Notes under the pieces: model-generated
Databases searched by the model: none
What the model was told of the DNA's origin: nothing
The model's input: only the letters and a program-made list of their open reading frames with translations
In this document: one piece after another, positions 44,990-57,189 of the stretch
Layout of the letters: every line of letters begins with the position of its first letter
Numbering within the stretch: the stretch's first letter is position 1
From: Prosapia bicincta
Taxonomy: Eukaryota > Arthropoda > Insecta > Hemiptera > Cercopidae
Length of the DNA: 64,000 bases
Reading direction: 5' to 3'
Assembly (NCBI GenBank): GCA_036971475.1
Contig: JBAIZL010000001.1
Coordinates: forward strand, 211,840,575 to 211,904,574
Program-made: the position numbers and the translations under genes

Positions 44990-47060
44990 TACGTTCGGTG
45001 AAACTTAATTAGACACTTCTACATTAGTTTATGACTATCAGAACTTTAATTTTTTTTAATTTGTAAAAACTTACTGAGACAGAACGTTTTTGATTACTCC
45101 GTGGTGATCTTCATCAGTGTCTAAATTTTCTGCTTGAATTTGTTGTTAGGTTAAGCGGTGACTGTTATAAAGGCAGGTTTATGATAGTATCAAAGAGTAT
45201 ATGTGAATTGTATTGGGATTTTTCGTTTAATATGTTTGTATTTGGTCTATTTGTGTGTTCGTAAATTTCATATTGTTCTAGTGAGTCAAGATGTGGTCCT
45301 TTTTTGTTGATATGTGAGACTTCTAGGTTACGGTAAATGTCTGTATATTTATGTTCTGTTTCTTTTAGGTAATTTGTTGAATGCTGAGTTAGTGTGATGT
45401 TTGTGTTCCTCGACTTTTTGTTTGAAGCTATGGCTTGTTTGCCCAATGTAGAATTTGTTGCAGTTTAATTGGTATATGCCTGGTGCTTGTAGTTTATCTT
45501 TGTTGTTGGTGTCGTGTTGTATTTTGTTATTCGTTTTGCGTGCTATTTTGTAGCCTGTTTTTTGAAATTTGTAGGCTATTTTATTTGTTGTTCTGTTTAT
45601 GTATAGTATTGTGATGTATTTGTTTTCCCTCCCTGTAGTGTTAATTTTAGTATTTTTTTTTTTTTTGTATATTGTGCCATAGTTTGTTTATTACTGTGGT
45701 GTTGTATCCATTTGTGTATGCTAAATATTTAATGGTGTCTAGATCTTTGCTTATGTATTCCGTGGTCATTGAAGGCAGCGGGTTTGTGTTGTATAGGATG
45801 GTTTGATATGTTGTGGATAAGTGTGTTGGTTTCCTGTAAATGTTGAAGCTGTGTTTTTGTGTGTGGTTTTTTGTTATGGTGAGGTTGAGGAAGTTTAGGG
45901 ATCAGTTGGTTTTAATCTCTGAGGTGAACTGGAGGTTTGGGTGTATTTTATTAGTGTAGGTGAGGAGTTTTTCGCATTGTTGGGTGTCGCATTGTCATAG
46001 TGTTATGATATTATCGATGTATCTGAGCCAGTAAAAGATTTTGTGTGAGTGTATATTGTTTGTGAGTATCTTCGTGTTTCCTATGTCTTGTAGGAACATT
46101 TTGCTTATGACACTGCTGATAGGACTTCCCATGGGTAGGCCATCTGGTTGTGAATAGAAATTTGAATTGTGGGTGAAATAGTTTTGTTTGGTGATGGTTT
46201 GGAGGATGTTTAGGATTTCAGTGATGTGGGTTTTAGGTATGTTGTCTGTATTAATTGGGTTTCTAGGATGTTGAGCGTTTCGGGTATGGGTGTGTTGGTG
46301 TACATATTTGTTACGTCGAGTGATAGTAGTGTTGAATTGTGTGGTATGTTTATGTCTTTTATTTTATGAGGTTTTATTCATTATTTTTTCATATTGTTTT
46401 GTTTATGACGTTTGTTCTGTTTTTTATGGGTGTGTCTGTGTTCAAGTTAACAGATTGATTATTTTGTCCATGTATTTTGCTAGTTTATGTGCAGGGGCAT
46501 TTTGTTAGTTGATGATGGCTTGAATGGGGACATTAGGTATATGAATTTCAGGGAGAGCACGGAGGGTAGGGTGCTTTAGGGTGGATTTGATTTAGGTGGT
46601 ATTTTTTGTTTCTGCTGATATTTGGAGCTATTAATTAGTTTTTTGATGGTTCTGTGGTGTTTCTCAGTTGGATCTGTATGTAGTTGTATTATATTATTAT
46701 TTATTCATTGATTTTGTCGTTTGTATTAATAATTACTGTGATTTTACCTTTGTCTGTGTTGGTGAGTATGATGTTGTTTAGTTGAGCTTTTTGTTTAATG
46801 TTTGCAGCAATTTTAATTTCATTGTTTATGTTTTTGTTGGTTAAGTTTGTGTATTTGATTAGGTTTTTTTGTGTCATGTCGAAGTGAGTCTTGGTCTTTG
46901 GTGTTTTTTTTTTGTATGGCTGTTTCAGTTTGTAGTATAATGTTTCTATTTGTTATGTTATTTGATTATAATGAAGGTTGTATATTAGGCCTTTGTTTAT
47001 TAAATTCATGTCGTGTTGTGTGAATTTGGTATTAGTGAGGTTAACTGTACGGAAATAAAA
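44990..47060 (-). pseudogene. PLE family C, degenerate RT plus GIY-YIG
   Basis: Minus-strand pieces in order: LLSLDVTNMYT (RT motif A, ~46310-46335), FYSQPDGLPMGSPISSV (motif B, ~46115-46165), FYWLRYIDNIITL (motif C with YIDD changed to YIDN, ~46005-46040), GIYQLNCNKFYIGQT (GIY-YIG, ~45435-45475), then the open frame 45165-45446 with LKETEHKYTDIYRNLEV and INKKGPHLDSLEQYEIYEH. The 3' end module at 45050-45120 has CTGATGA, an extra A and GATC, but the GAA box is damaged. Multiple stops; dead copy. Confidence 0.8.
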
Positions 47061-47589
47061 TTTTGTTTATAAATTGAATTTGAATAAATTGTTTCAAACT
47101 AAATATTTTGTATCAAATTTTCATTTAATGAAAATAATAACTGTATACAAAACCACTTAACTAAAAACCAGAATTAATTATATATGCTTAGACAGTGCTA
47201 TTTTGCTTAGGCTCCCAGGAACTATTCATTGTACTCGAGTTTATCAGCATTTGGACCACAAAGATTATGTTAGTGATCAGTGCTATATGTTAATGAAAGT
47301 AAGATTTATAAATCTTAACCATAGTTAAGGCAACCATAGTTGGCACTATAGTGATTGCACTAAATATATTATTGTAGATATTTTAATTTACCAGTAATCC
47401 CTGAATAATTACACTTCATAAACAATTTGCTACATAGAGAATTGCAGATACAAAAAAAAAAAAAAATAATAATAATAATAACGCCTCTATGAAATAGGAG
47501 TGAATATATGTCATAATTTAAATTTATTTGGTAAAAATGTTATATTTGATAAATATTTGAACTGCTTATAAAATGAATAACAACAAATT

Positions 47590-48300
47590 AAAGGTAGGTT
47601 TTCGATAGTATCAAAGAGTATGTGTGATTTGTATTGTGTTTGTTCGTTTAATATGTTTGTATTTTGTGTTTTTTGTGTGTCTGTAAATTTCGTATTTTTC
47701 TAGTGTGTTAGGATGTAGTCCTTTTTTTTTGTTGATGTGTAGGATTACTAAATTATGATAAACGTCTGTGTATTTGTGTCCTGTTTCTTTTAAGTGATTG
47801 TAAAATGTTGAGTCGGTGTTATGTTTGTGTTCTTCAACTCTTTGTTTAAAGCTGCGGCCTGTTTGTCCAATGTAGAATTTGATACATTCGTCGCAGTTTA
47901 GTTTGTATACGCCTGGTGCTTGTAGTTTATCTTTGTTGTTGGTGTTGTGTTGTATTTTGTATTGTAATTTGTTATTGGTTTTGTATGCTATTTTGCCTCC
48001 TACACATCAACAAAAAAGGACCACATCTCAACACACTAGAACAATACAAAATTTACAGACATACAAAAACATAAAATACAAACATATTAAACGAACAAAC
48101 ACAATACAAATCACACATACTCTTTGATACTATCGAAAACCTACCTTTAAAACCGTCCCCGCTTGACCCAACATCTCCAAGCAGAAGACACTGATGAAGA
48201 TCGGCAAATAGCGATCGTAAACGTTCTGTCTCAGTAAGTTTTAACAAATTTACTAAATATAAAGTTTGGATAGTCATAAACTATTATTTAAGTGATTAAA
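47590..48300. mobile_element. PLE family C 3' region, head-to-head palindrome
   Basis: 47590-47995 is a minus-strand GIY-YIG/3' segment (CNECIKFYIGQTGRSFKQ near 47860-47890) and 48000-48160 repeats part of it inverted (ACATACTCTTTGATACTATCG). The end module at 48186-48230 has AGACA, CTGATGA, extra A, GATC...GATC but GTA for GAA and so is a damaged hammerhead. Confidence 0.7.
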
Positions 48301-48469
48301 AAGTTTATATCATTTGCATACATATATGAATTACATACATGCACAAGATAAAGTTTCTTAAATACATCAGAACTTGATTTTAAATCCATAAACTGCATAC
48401 GCACATACCAACATTACATTTTCAAAATCAATTTGGGACAACTATTACGTCTGTAATCATGTAATATTG

Positions 48470-48555
48470 AAACCTTTCTGCTGTTCATGACGACCTGGTT
48501 GTTAATTACTTATTACACTTTTGCTATTACTTGCGACCAGACTTTATGTTAACTA
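48470..48555. mobile_element. PLE-like family H end fragment
   Basis: CTGTTCATGACGACCTGGTT and CTTGCGACCAGACTT match the outer arm of 6290-6600. Confidence 0.5.
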
Positions 48556-49842
48556 AAGGTATAACATGTAATATTTATGCATTCCAACTTGTATATAATT
48601 GTGTTTCAATACATACCTACATATAGCCTCGTTTAAATGTTTGAAAAAGATCTATAATAATATCTCTTCTTACTTTCTTTACAAAAACTTGTTAAAAGAT
48701 AAAGGTTTCCATTTCATCACAATGATGACCTTTAACACAGAGGATTTATATATTATATCATCATAACATCTACGGTTTTTTTGTTTTCTCATGACTCACT
48801 CTCTGTGTTTCTTCCAAGTCTATACTATCTCTGTTGTCATCCTCTTCATAACCATATTTGGGGATTTGGAAATATTTACGCATTAGTCAAAGTATTTTTC
48901 CAAGTTCTTCATCACTTTTTGTAATTCATTCCTGGACATATTCTAACTTTACTTAGTTTCTAAAAAATAAGAACTGCATATTATGTAAGTGGTTTTATTA
49001 CTTAAATGCTTTACCCTTTAAACTGTTTGCCCTGTGAATGTTTGCCTTTTTTGAAAAAATTGGAATCTATTCATGTTCATTCCTGGGTTATGTAAAAAAA
49101 TTATTGAAGTTTTTGAACTCCATAGTTTAGCTGAATTGTTGCAATAGTCCTAACTTGATCAAGGTAATACCAAAAAATATGATTCATTTTTTTAAACCAG
49201 ATATGTAGCTCAATTTCAAGATGGAAACATACAATCTACTTTCAACACAAATGTGCTTCAAAACACACTATCACATGTAGACATTTTCTATGTATTTCAC
49301 TCATTTTTATAATACGTAGCAGAGCAAAACTAAAACAAAACTAACTTCAATATATACAATTCTAACCCTTCATAATACACTTAGAATCTGGAGAAATAGT
49401 ATCTCACAAGCTGCTATTAATTCTTTTGCTCATTTAGTTTTTCATTCTATGAATCATTTAATAATGAATCTTCAGGCCCATACCTGAATTCCTGAAATTT
49501 AGTTTTTGGTTGAGCCTATTTGAGTTGTTTATATACATGTTGCTAATATTTTTTCCCTCTTTTTATAGTTTGTTTGTTTTGTATTGTGTACCATATGTTA
49601 TAAATTAGTATTTCAAATATCTATTGAGTACAATAGGTATTTAACTGTGTTTGACTTTTATGTTGATACCATCAGTAATCACTTATACTTATTTACATCC
49701 ATCAAGCATATAAGCGTATCCTACCCGCATGAGGATTTAAAAGTAGTAAAATAGTACCTGCATGAGGGTGTGGACTTGCCGAACTTACTAAGAAGGGTTT
49801 GGCGTCTTTTGCGGTACCCCAGTCTAACAATACACCACTGAC

Positions 49843-49847
<5 letters not shown>

Positions 49848-49877
<30 letters not shown>
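49848..49877. repeat. (CA)n microsatellite
   Basis: About 15 CA repeats. Confidence 0.95.
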
Positions 49878-49879
<2 letters not shown>

Positions 49880-50768
49880 TATACTAACATTTAGTTAGAA
49901 AGTCTGTAGTCTGATATTAACCCTCTGACTAGCAGTATGTGACATCACACTACAGGCTTCGGGAGCTTTCTCGTATGATCATTTCTTTCAGATTAGCATT
50001 GCCATACATTTACGATTTGTTTTCTGTCTGTTATAGTGTACTCTAGGTTCAATATTTGATATTATCTGAACAATAAATGTTACACAAAGTACATAGTTAC
50101 CATTTTTTTATGTACAAAGTCTGTGGTTTGTCTCACATGTTTACAGATCGTTGTATGATTTTGATATAAATAAATAAGGCATTTCTGTCAAATTTGTTTT
50201 CTCATTGAAAGCTAAATAACTAGAATATTTCAAAATATTTTTTGATAGAGATTTGGTCAACAAAATTGTTATGGAAACCAAAGAATATTACGACTTTGTG
50301 TGTGAATATACTGCCCTGTCTGACCATTCAAAACTAAAAATATGGACTACTACTAATGATAAAAAAATGTATACTTTTTAAAATATTAAATATTTTTATA
50401 ACAAATATTAAAAATAGTACTGTAATAAAAGAACGGCGTGTGGAACTTGGTGTGCCGATAGAAGTAACTACTTCTTATCGAGCGTTATAACTGTATGTAC
50501 GTTAATAAAATTGTATATACGCTTGATATTAAATTAGTTTTAATATTTTTATTTTATAATAAAATCACACAAGATCATTTAATTTCTTTAAAATTAAAAA
50601 AAATTGTTTATTTATTTACTTATTTTTTGTTACAATTTTTATTTATAATTTTAAAAATTTTCAAAATGTGTTCAAAATATAATAGTAATAAACACATTTA
50701 TATAGTGTAATTATTTAATGATGATTCATATATATTATTTATGATCATTCATTATGATTATTCATATG

Positions 50769-50769
<1 letters not shown>

Positions 50770-50831
<62 letters not shown>

Positions 50832-51124
50832 AGTTATGCAACACTGTTTCTTTCGTTTTAGTTACATTTAGTATTAAACATTTATTTTATTTTATTTTGT
50901 TTAGTTGGTTAGTTTTATTTTGAAATAATTATTTAAAATAAAATTTTAGTTAGGCGATGATAACCTTGATAGGTTTTTCGCCTGGAAAAAAAAAAAAAAA
51001 AAAAAAATATGCAACACTGTTTTTTTGTATACACTTATCATTTTCACTTATGTACTTAAACAAGAATCTTACTTGGTATTTATGCGAGTTAAACTTTCAA
51101 TGACTGACCTTGTCATTATCATCG

Positions 51125-51179
<55 letters not shown>

Positions 51180-51180
51180 T
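50770..51180. repeat. Two (TA)n tracts and a poly-A run
   Basis: TA tracts at 50771-50827 and 51129-51178; an A run at 50985-51007. Between them ATGCAACACTGTTT occurs twice, as it does near 2622 (TGCAACACTGTTT), marking another dispersed repeat. Confidence 0.85.
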
Positions 51181-51388
51181 TAAAATATATATACATTATA
51201 TACTGTTTATGTACACATTTTTATATAATTTTGTGTAATTATAAAATATCATCAATATATTTTTTAATTTGAAAGCCACGTGCTCAAGTTGATACATATT
51301 ATATACGTATATGCTGCATATAAATATTCCATAATCGTATTCATATAAAGATAAATAAATATATATACAATATATATTTATGCATATA

Positions 51389-52281
51389 CAAGGTGCGGCA
51401 GCATAACTTCCTTTTTTGAAAACTCAATAAAATGTATTATATGCATCTGAAAATATTTTTTTTTTTTTTATAATGTAGGTACATGTCTAAAGTTTTTATT
51501 TACATTGCTTTGAAGATCCAATCTGTTAGGTGACATCCCTCATTCTCCATACATTGCGTAAACCGATTTCTGACGTTTGGGTGAATGCAAATGCCTTTGA
51601 TGCAATTCTCGAGGGTTGTTGTCAGCCCAGCAGCGCATGTTTTGTTTGTTAACCGACCCACACAAATGAAAATGGGCTTCATTGCTAAAAAAAACAATAG
51701 CACCCTCGGGAACGACCTCAAGAAGAAGCTCACACGCGTTCATCCGAGAATTGAAGTCACGTTCTGAAAGTTCCTGCACTACCGCCATTTTATAGGGATG
51801 AAAATGAAGATTATCACGAAGAATTCTTCTCACAGAACGATCGGATAGTCCAAGGGCAGATGCGTGTTTGCGCGCAGAACGCCGTGGTGATCGCAACATT
51901 GATGCTCTCATTGCTTCAATGTTCTCAATTGATCTAACGGGCCGAGGGACTCCAGTTCTTCGTTTTGTCGCACTTGCAGTTTGTCTGAATGTAGTGACCC
52001 ATGTAACAATTGATTTGCGGTCTGGGACGGGAGCCAACCGGGTTAAATTAAAGCGATTTCGAAATGCGCGCTGTGTTGCAATAACTGAACATCCGCTTGA
52101 AAAGTAGGCCTCAACGGCAAAGGCACACTCCTCACTATTCCAACGCATGATGGCGAATGAAATGTATCGGCACAAAACTTTACTGTACCCCCTCTTGAAC
52201 GAGACCACTAGTGCTCCGCTATGACATCAACTAACTGAATAACGAGCACTTAAAAAAAGGAAGTTATGCTGCCGCACCCTG
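51389..52281 (-). mobile_element. Tc1/mariner-superfamily element with internal deletion
   Basis: TIRs of about 26 bp: C(A)AGGTGCGGCAGCATAACT at the left and the inverted GTTATGCTGCCGCACCCTG at the right, flanked by TA. Length 893 bp, with a truncated transposase inside. The TIRs remain well matched, so it could be mobilised in trans. Confidence 0.9.
51500..52208 (-). pseudogene. Transposase (HTH plus partial DDE), internally deleted
   Basis: N-terminus MRWNSEECAFAVEAYFSSGC then RAFRNRFNL and DRKSIVTWVTTFRQTASATK (a DUF4817-like helix-turn-helix), SARKHASALGLSDRSVRRIL, NLHFHPYKMAVVQELSERDF and GAIVFFSNEAHFHLCGSVNK (first catalytic DE region, here NE). After KRQKSVYAMYGE it jumps to the family's last residues RFTQCMENEGCHLTDWIFKAM in another frame (51500-51560). 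The second and third catalytic residues are therefore deleted. Such proteins are common in insect and arachnid genomes. Confidence 0.88.
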
Positions 52282-52318
52282 TACATATAAAACAAAATTC
52301 ATTACTGATTTTTAAATT

Positions 52319-52321
<3 letters not shown>

Positions 52322-52356
<35 letters not shown>
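52322..52356. repeat. (TA)n microsatellite
   Basis: Short TA tract just outside the Tc1/mariner-like element. Confidence 0.95.
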
Positions 52357-52359
<3 letters not shown>

Positions 52360-52731
52360 CCTATATGCATATGATAAATTAAAAATAAACTCCTGCCGCA
52401 ACGTATCAGTCGAGAGTAATACACGTAAATGTATATCTATATACATATATATCAAGCGTCTCTTGACGGGTGCGATCGAATTAATTCCCTGCAAAAGTAA
52501 ACAGTCATACCAAGCGATAAGTAGTCACTTCAAAAATTTAGAAAAAAAGAAAAAATTTGTTGCTTCCAGGAGATTTATTAGGGCATTCACATGTTGCTAA
52601 TCAAAGGGTTTAACACATTGTTGTTTTAAGAAACAGAAGTCAACCTTTTGGTTTGTTGATAATCTGTTCTATAATGAAGTTTTACTGTATACATTTAATT
52701 TAACAGTTCTAATGTTATTTTTGTAAAATTT

Positions 52732-52774
52732 TCCTCAGAAGATGATTGCTTTGCAATTGAAATGTACATAAGGA
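52732..52774 (+). ncRNA. Hammerhead-like motif, family B relative
   Basis: Stem I TCCT/AGGA, core CAGAAGA (U4 changed to A), extra T, stem II GATTGC-TTT-GCAATT, GAA at 52759-52761, stem III ATGTACAT, cleavage base A52770. It keeps the fold but probably not the chemistry. Confidence 0.4.
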
Positions 52775-53547
52775 TTTAAATAAAAAAGTTCATCTGTGGT
52801 TAAGAGATTAATTTAATTAAATTATTATTAGTTGTTAAATTATTGAGTTGCTCTTTCAATTATGTACTTATAACTGTTAAATCAAATCAGATAAATGCTT
52901 CAAAGCCCTAAAACCCAATATTGATTTATTAATTTACAATATACAAATTATTAATTTATTTTTTTGTTATCCTACTATAATGTTCTTGCTGTAAGCAATT
53001 TGTGTAAGAAAAATAATTTCGTGCTAACAATACACAAGACAACAAAATTAAATGAAAATTACAACTCGTTTTGGCATAGTCGGAATGTAAGTTACCAAGT
53101 AATACCAATGGGAGGTCACAATAATACTTCCAATCATTTAGTTTGTTCATATCTGATTTTAATCTCAGTTGAACCCAAATTCTCACAATTACCGATATTT
53201 TAATACCCTTTATAATCATACATATACATATTTATGTAGTAATCCTAGATGAATCACTAATTAGAGTGTGTTTAAAAAATGACATTAATATACATTGTGG
53301 TAAATCAATGAAGAATTCTTGACCTTTTTAAAATCAGGTTGTTTCTGTGGTAATAATTATTGAGTTTTAACTATATTACGTAGTCTATACATTATAATCA
53401 AATGATACAATTTTTTGCTATAATTTTTCCTCTAATATTCTATAAATTGTTTTTAAAAAACATTTGATAAAAGTTAAAAATGTCTTAGAATAAAACGCTT
53501 CAAAAAATTGTTTACTGGTCTATAGGATTTAACATTTGCTTACTTAC

Positions 53548-53729
53548 TTCGTTAAATTTTTATTTATAACTTTGATGTAAAAATATCTTGCTGGCATTAC
53601 AATTTTATCAGGTTGTAAACCTGGCCCAAAAACAACTATTTGGTCAGTTTTTGTTAATTTAATAAAATTTGTACTAATAACACAAAATAGTACACTAATT
53701 CTACGAAAGAAATTTGAAGAGTAAAACAT
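53548..53729 (-). CDS. POGLUT2: POGLUT2/3 exon 1 (start, signal peptide)
   Basis: Starts MFYSSNFFRRISVLFCVIST, a short basic then hydrophobic leader consistent with an ER signal peptide, followed by QIVVFGPGLQPDKIVMPAR and YFYIKVINKNLT. The VFGPGLxPDxIVxPARYFYI block is the conserved beginning of the filamin-type domain in this family. Donor ACGAA|GTAAGTAAG leaves phase 2. The ATG at 53729 is the first in frame that gives a full leader; no upstream stop-free extension is needed. Confidence 0.93.
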
Positions 53730-55123
53730 ATTAATTTTTTAAATATATCTTTACAAGCACAATTATAACTTAATTATATATTTTTTTATTGGAGTCAATT
53801 TTTCACTCTATACATAACCTAAACTGTGTGTTTACAAACAGCCATTTAATCTGTGAGCTGCATTAAAATAAACTGATTGAATCAACTTTTAAAAAGTATC
53901 AGTGACGTATTTATTGTTGTATCCATGAGGAACACATTAAAATATGTTATCGCCTACATATAATATAAAGTGCCGAAAAATGGATTTTTGAAGTTTTGGA
54001 ATGGTAATGGTAAGAAAAATAGTATTTCCAGAAGATCTATAGTCATTCAGATTGATATAAAATATAAGTTAATGTATGATGTTAATGAATAATGGAAAGA
54101 GTTAAACCAAATAATCCTTGCGCACTTTGATATAGTATTGACATTTTACTGAAAGTGGTTAACAAATTTTAAAATACAGTACAGGACAATAAATTAGTTT
54201 ATAAAATCATATTTGAAACAAATCAGGAAATTGAATTTAATATAATTTATCCTACTGTAAAATGTTATATTAGTAGGAATTTTCTTAACAATGTATGAAT
54301 AACACACAATGTTGAAATATCGTTGCTTTAAATACAAGAATATTTGTTCTTCATAATATTAATTAATAATTTTTGTAAGTTTCAACTTATATGCCTTTCT
54401 TAATAATCTATTTAAATCGAGAAAATTTTGAATTATGTATTTCAATTTAAAATTGTATACTTTCAATAAAAATATTTTAAATATGTACCAGTTTTATTCT
54501 TAAAGACCAATATTTTAATTATAATTTAAACCAGTTCATCTTAGAAACTAGCACACAGTACTAAAAATTATTTATATAAAAAAATTAAATACCTGTATTA
54601 CAATTACCATTTTATTTTATGGAACGAATTAGGTGACGTCATAAAACATATGTTTTAACGTTAGAGTTGCCATAGTACTTCCGTGTAAATTAAAAGTTAG
54701 TAATACTGACATGTCATATCTATTTGAACTATTTGAGGGACTATTATTGTCGGAAGGGGGAGGATTGAACACAAAGAAATGTTAAATTGCAGGGGAGATG
54801 ACTAATATCTTACACAGTGGTTTATCAATGAACTTGATTAGATTGTACTCTTGGAATTTAGCCCCTAGAAGTACGAAATTTTCAAATACTGTAGATTAAT
54901 ACCAGATAGTTTTTTGTTTTCGTTTAAACTGCCATTTATTTTGCTAAATCTTTTTATTTACTTCATTTTTACTTTTTTCCAAATAAAAATGTATACTACA
55001 TTTAAAATAAAGAGTAAAATGTAAATTGCAAAACGTTCAAATTTTCAGATGTAATGAAGTAGATGGTGATAGTTTTCAGTGATACATTTATTGGAGTAGA
55101 AATTCATATAAAATAGTTGTAAA
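53730..55123. promoter_or_regulatory. Shared head-to-head promoter region of POGLUT2/3 and MFSD1
   Basis: The two start codons point away from each other and are 1394 bp apart. The interval contains a full CRE (TGACGTCA, 54634-54641) and two ETS-like cores, CTTCCG at 54678-54683 and CGGAAG at 54751-54756, clustered within 125 bp. No transposon was recognised here, unlike everywhere else. A bidirectional housekeeping-type promoter is inferred; start sites are unknown. Confidence 0.5.
54634..54641. promoter_or_regulatory. cAMP-response element (CRE) consensus
   Basis: Perfect palindromic TGACGTCA about 480 bp upstream of the MFSD1 ATG and 905 bp upstream of the POGLUT2/3 ATG. CREB/ATF binding is inferred from the motif only. 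Confidence 0.5.
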
Positions 55124-55283
55124 ATGGATAATATAGCAGCAAGTACGTCGACAGACAATATTATTCCATCCCAAGATAGTGATGTAGAAAGAAATGCAAT
55201 CCTTGAAAACAAATCAACTCCAAATGGTGGTAGTAGCTACATTAGGTTTCTTGCATTGGTTTTAATGTGCATTTTAGGTTTTG
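55124..55283 (+). CDS. MFSD1: MFSD1 exon 1
   Basis: Starts MDNIAASTSTDNIIPSQDSD in a good context (AAAATGG). The acidic/serine N-tail is followed by SSYIRFLALVLMCILGFG, the start of transmembrane helix 1. MFSD1 is a lysosomal major-facilitator protein reported to export dipeptides with its partner GLMP. Donor TTTTG|GTAAGTACA; phase 1 (Gly split). The N-tail is not conserved in sequence, so recognition rests on the joined exons. Confidence 0.9.
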
Positions 55284-56987
55284 GTAAGTACAAAAGCCAG
55301 TTAGCCTTAACTTCTGTATTGTACTAAAAGTTTACTTCAGTAAAAACAATAAGGGTTAGTGATACTTTATTCTAAATACTAAAATTATACCTACATGTTT
55401 GTAACCTGATGATGATGCTAATCATGTTAGCGAAATGTAGATCAAGGTTGTTTAAATATTTGTAGCTAGGGTTATCGTTGTTTAATTATTATTATAATTA
55501 CACTACTCTGTTATTTATAGACTTTGTACTTCTATTATGCATAGAATTTCTATTAAATAATACCATTATTTACCTAGCCTCGTCATGATATTTAAGATCA
55601 AACTATTTTGCCTTGAATACAAAAAAAATTAAATACCTCAACTATTTTGCCCAGATATATTCAACCTTAGGCATACTTTATTATTACTAATGTAAATTTT
55701 ATAAATGAATTGTATTGAAGGTAAAAATATTGTCTTAATGACGTTAGTTTTTTCTAATGAAGAAAAAAGGTAATTATATAGACATGTGACTACATATTTT
55801 CGTCATATTCTTTTACTTTTCTTATGTATTTTGACGTCCTAGACACGAATCCAACATTATTTTTTGTAACGGGTGCTGTTTTTTAAAAATATGCTTTAAA
55901 AAACTGTAAAAATATAGTCTTAATGACGTTGGTTCTAAAATTTATTTATTTATTTTTAAATTACTTGTTTCAATGTGTAGAACACGATTATCAACTTTTT
56001 TTCTGCAGAAAATATGGAAAGTTACTTTTTTCACATTTTAAATGTTAGGTTATAATAACATGTAGGCCTATAGCGTGAACCGGGAGCGCAGTAGCTACAG
56101 CGCACTGCATTACATCTAGATTTGTAATTTTATACAACATTACTATATACCTACATTAAAATATACCAACGAAGTATCCAGACAGAATAGATTTGGTAAT
56201 AATTTTATTCAACATTATTATCTACCTGTATTAAAGTATACCTACGAAGTATTCAGTCAGAAAATATATATTTTCTGGTAATTTATTTGGTTCTTAGCTA
56301 TTTTAAAGAATATCCTGTGATTCTTAGATTCTAAAAAATTATAAACATTAAATGGTAGTAGGTACTAAAATGGAATAAATTTCTTTAATTACATTTTTTT
56401 TATATACATAGTTATCCTTCTTGCTTGGTAAGTAGGAAGACATTTGATCAGTTCCTGTAAAGGGCAATCAGTTTGTTAGGGTGACCATATTTGCTTTTCA
56501 TATTGAAATAAAAATATAGTTTTATATAGATTATATTTCCCTCGGCTCTAACAGTAAATGAAAACAATATATGGTCTGAGTTGAAAATAGAAAACATCTC
56601 CCAAAATAGATGCCTTCATGAACAAAAATGTGTTACTTTAGTAAACTGAATATTTTTAAGTTTAACAATTTTTAGACTATATTTGTTAATTGTGTTCCAC
56701 AAATTATTGTTTTAAAACTCTGTTTTACTGCCAGAATCAAGTTAAATATGTTGCAAATTCAGTAATCTGTCTGTACTAGTAATGTTATTTGGTCTGCAAT
56801 TGATATGTTACAGATGTCATCAGCACACAGATAGTTCTTTTAGAAAGAGGATATTAAAAATGCAACAGCTGCAGAGGAGGTGACATCATTAATAAAGGCA
56901 GAAGTTTATTGTCCTCAGCATATCTAACAAAATACTTTGTGTAAATAGGTTAAGCAGCTATATTACAAAATATTATTGTATTTCCAG
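55284..56987 (+). other. MFSD1 intron 1
   Basis: A decayed family B-like module lies near 55400-55450 (CTGATGATGATG...GTTAGCGAAATG) and the dispersed ~72-bp module at 56115-56285. Nothing else was recognised. Confidence 0.5.
56115..56285. repeat. Dispersed ~72-bp tandem module
   Basis: Two copies of ATTTTAT(A/T)CAACATTA...ACCT(A/G)...TATACC(A/T)ACGAAGTAT(C/T)CAG, related to 291-475 and 3935-4060. Confidence 0.5.
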
Positions 56988-57138
56988 GTTCATATTTTTG
57001 CTACGATAATCCGGGAGCATTGCAAGATAATTTTATTGAAGATATGGGTCTTTCCACGACACAGTTCACATTGCTGTATTCATGGTATTCTTGGCCCAAT
57101 GTTATACTCTGTTTTATTGGAGGATTTCTTATAGATAG
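56988..57138 (+). CDS. MFSD1: MFSD1 exon 2 (TM1 end and TM2)
   Basis: Encodes G|SYFCYDNPGALQDNFIEDM, GLSTTQFTLLYSWYSWPN and VILCFIGGFLID|R. SYFCYDNPxALQ and LLYxWYSWPNVxLCFxGGFLIDR are signature stretches of MFSD1, covering the first luminal loop and helix 2. Acceptor TTTCCAG|GT; donor GATAG|GTAGGT (unusual +5 G context). Phases agree with exons 1 and 3. Confidence 0.96.
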
Positions 57139-57189
57139 GTAGGTTAAAATAACCATTTATAGAGCTTACACTTTAAAATGTTTTAAACT

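Noticed and set aside
48186..48232. Family C hammerhead copy
   Set aside because: The essential GAA reads GTA, so it is a damaged copy; likewise 45060-45120 (GAA altered) and 62820-62860 (C3 changed and stem I broken).
55400..55450. Further hammerhead in MFSD1 intron 1 (CTGATGATGATG...TTAGCGAAATG)
   Set aside because: Stem II (GCTAA/TTAGC) would leave four extra bases after A9 and stem I does not pair next to the core; treated as a decayed family B relative.
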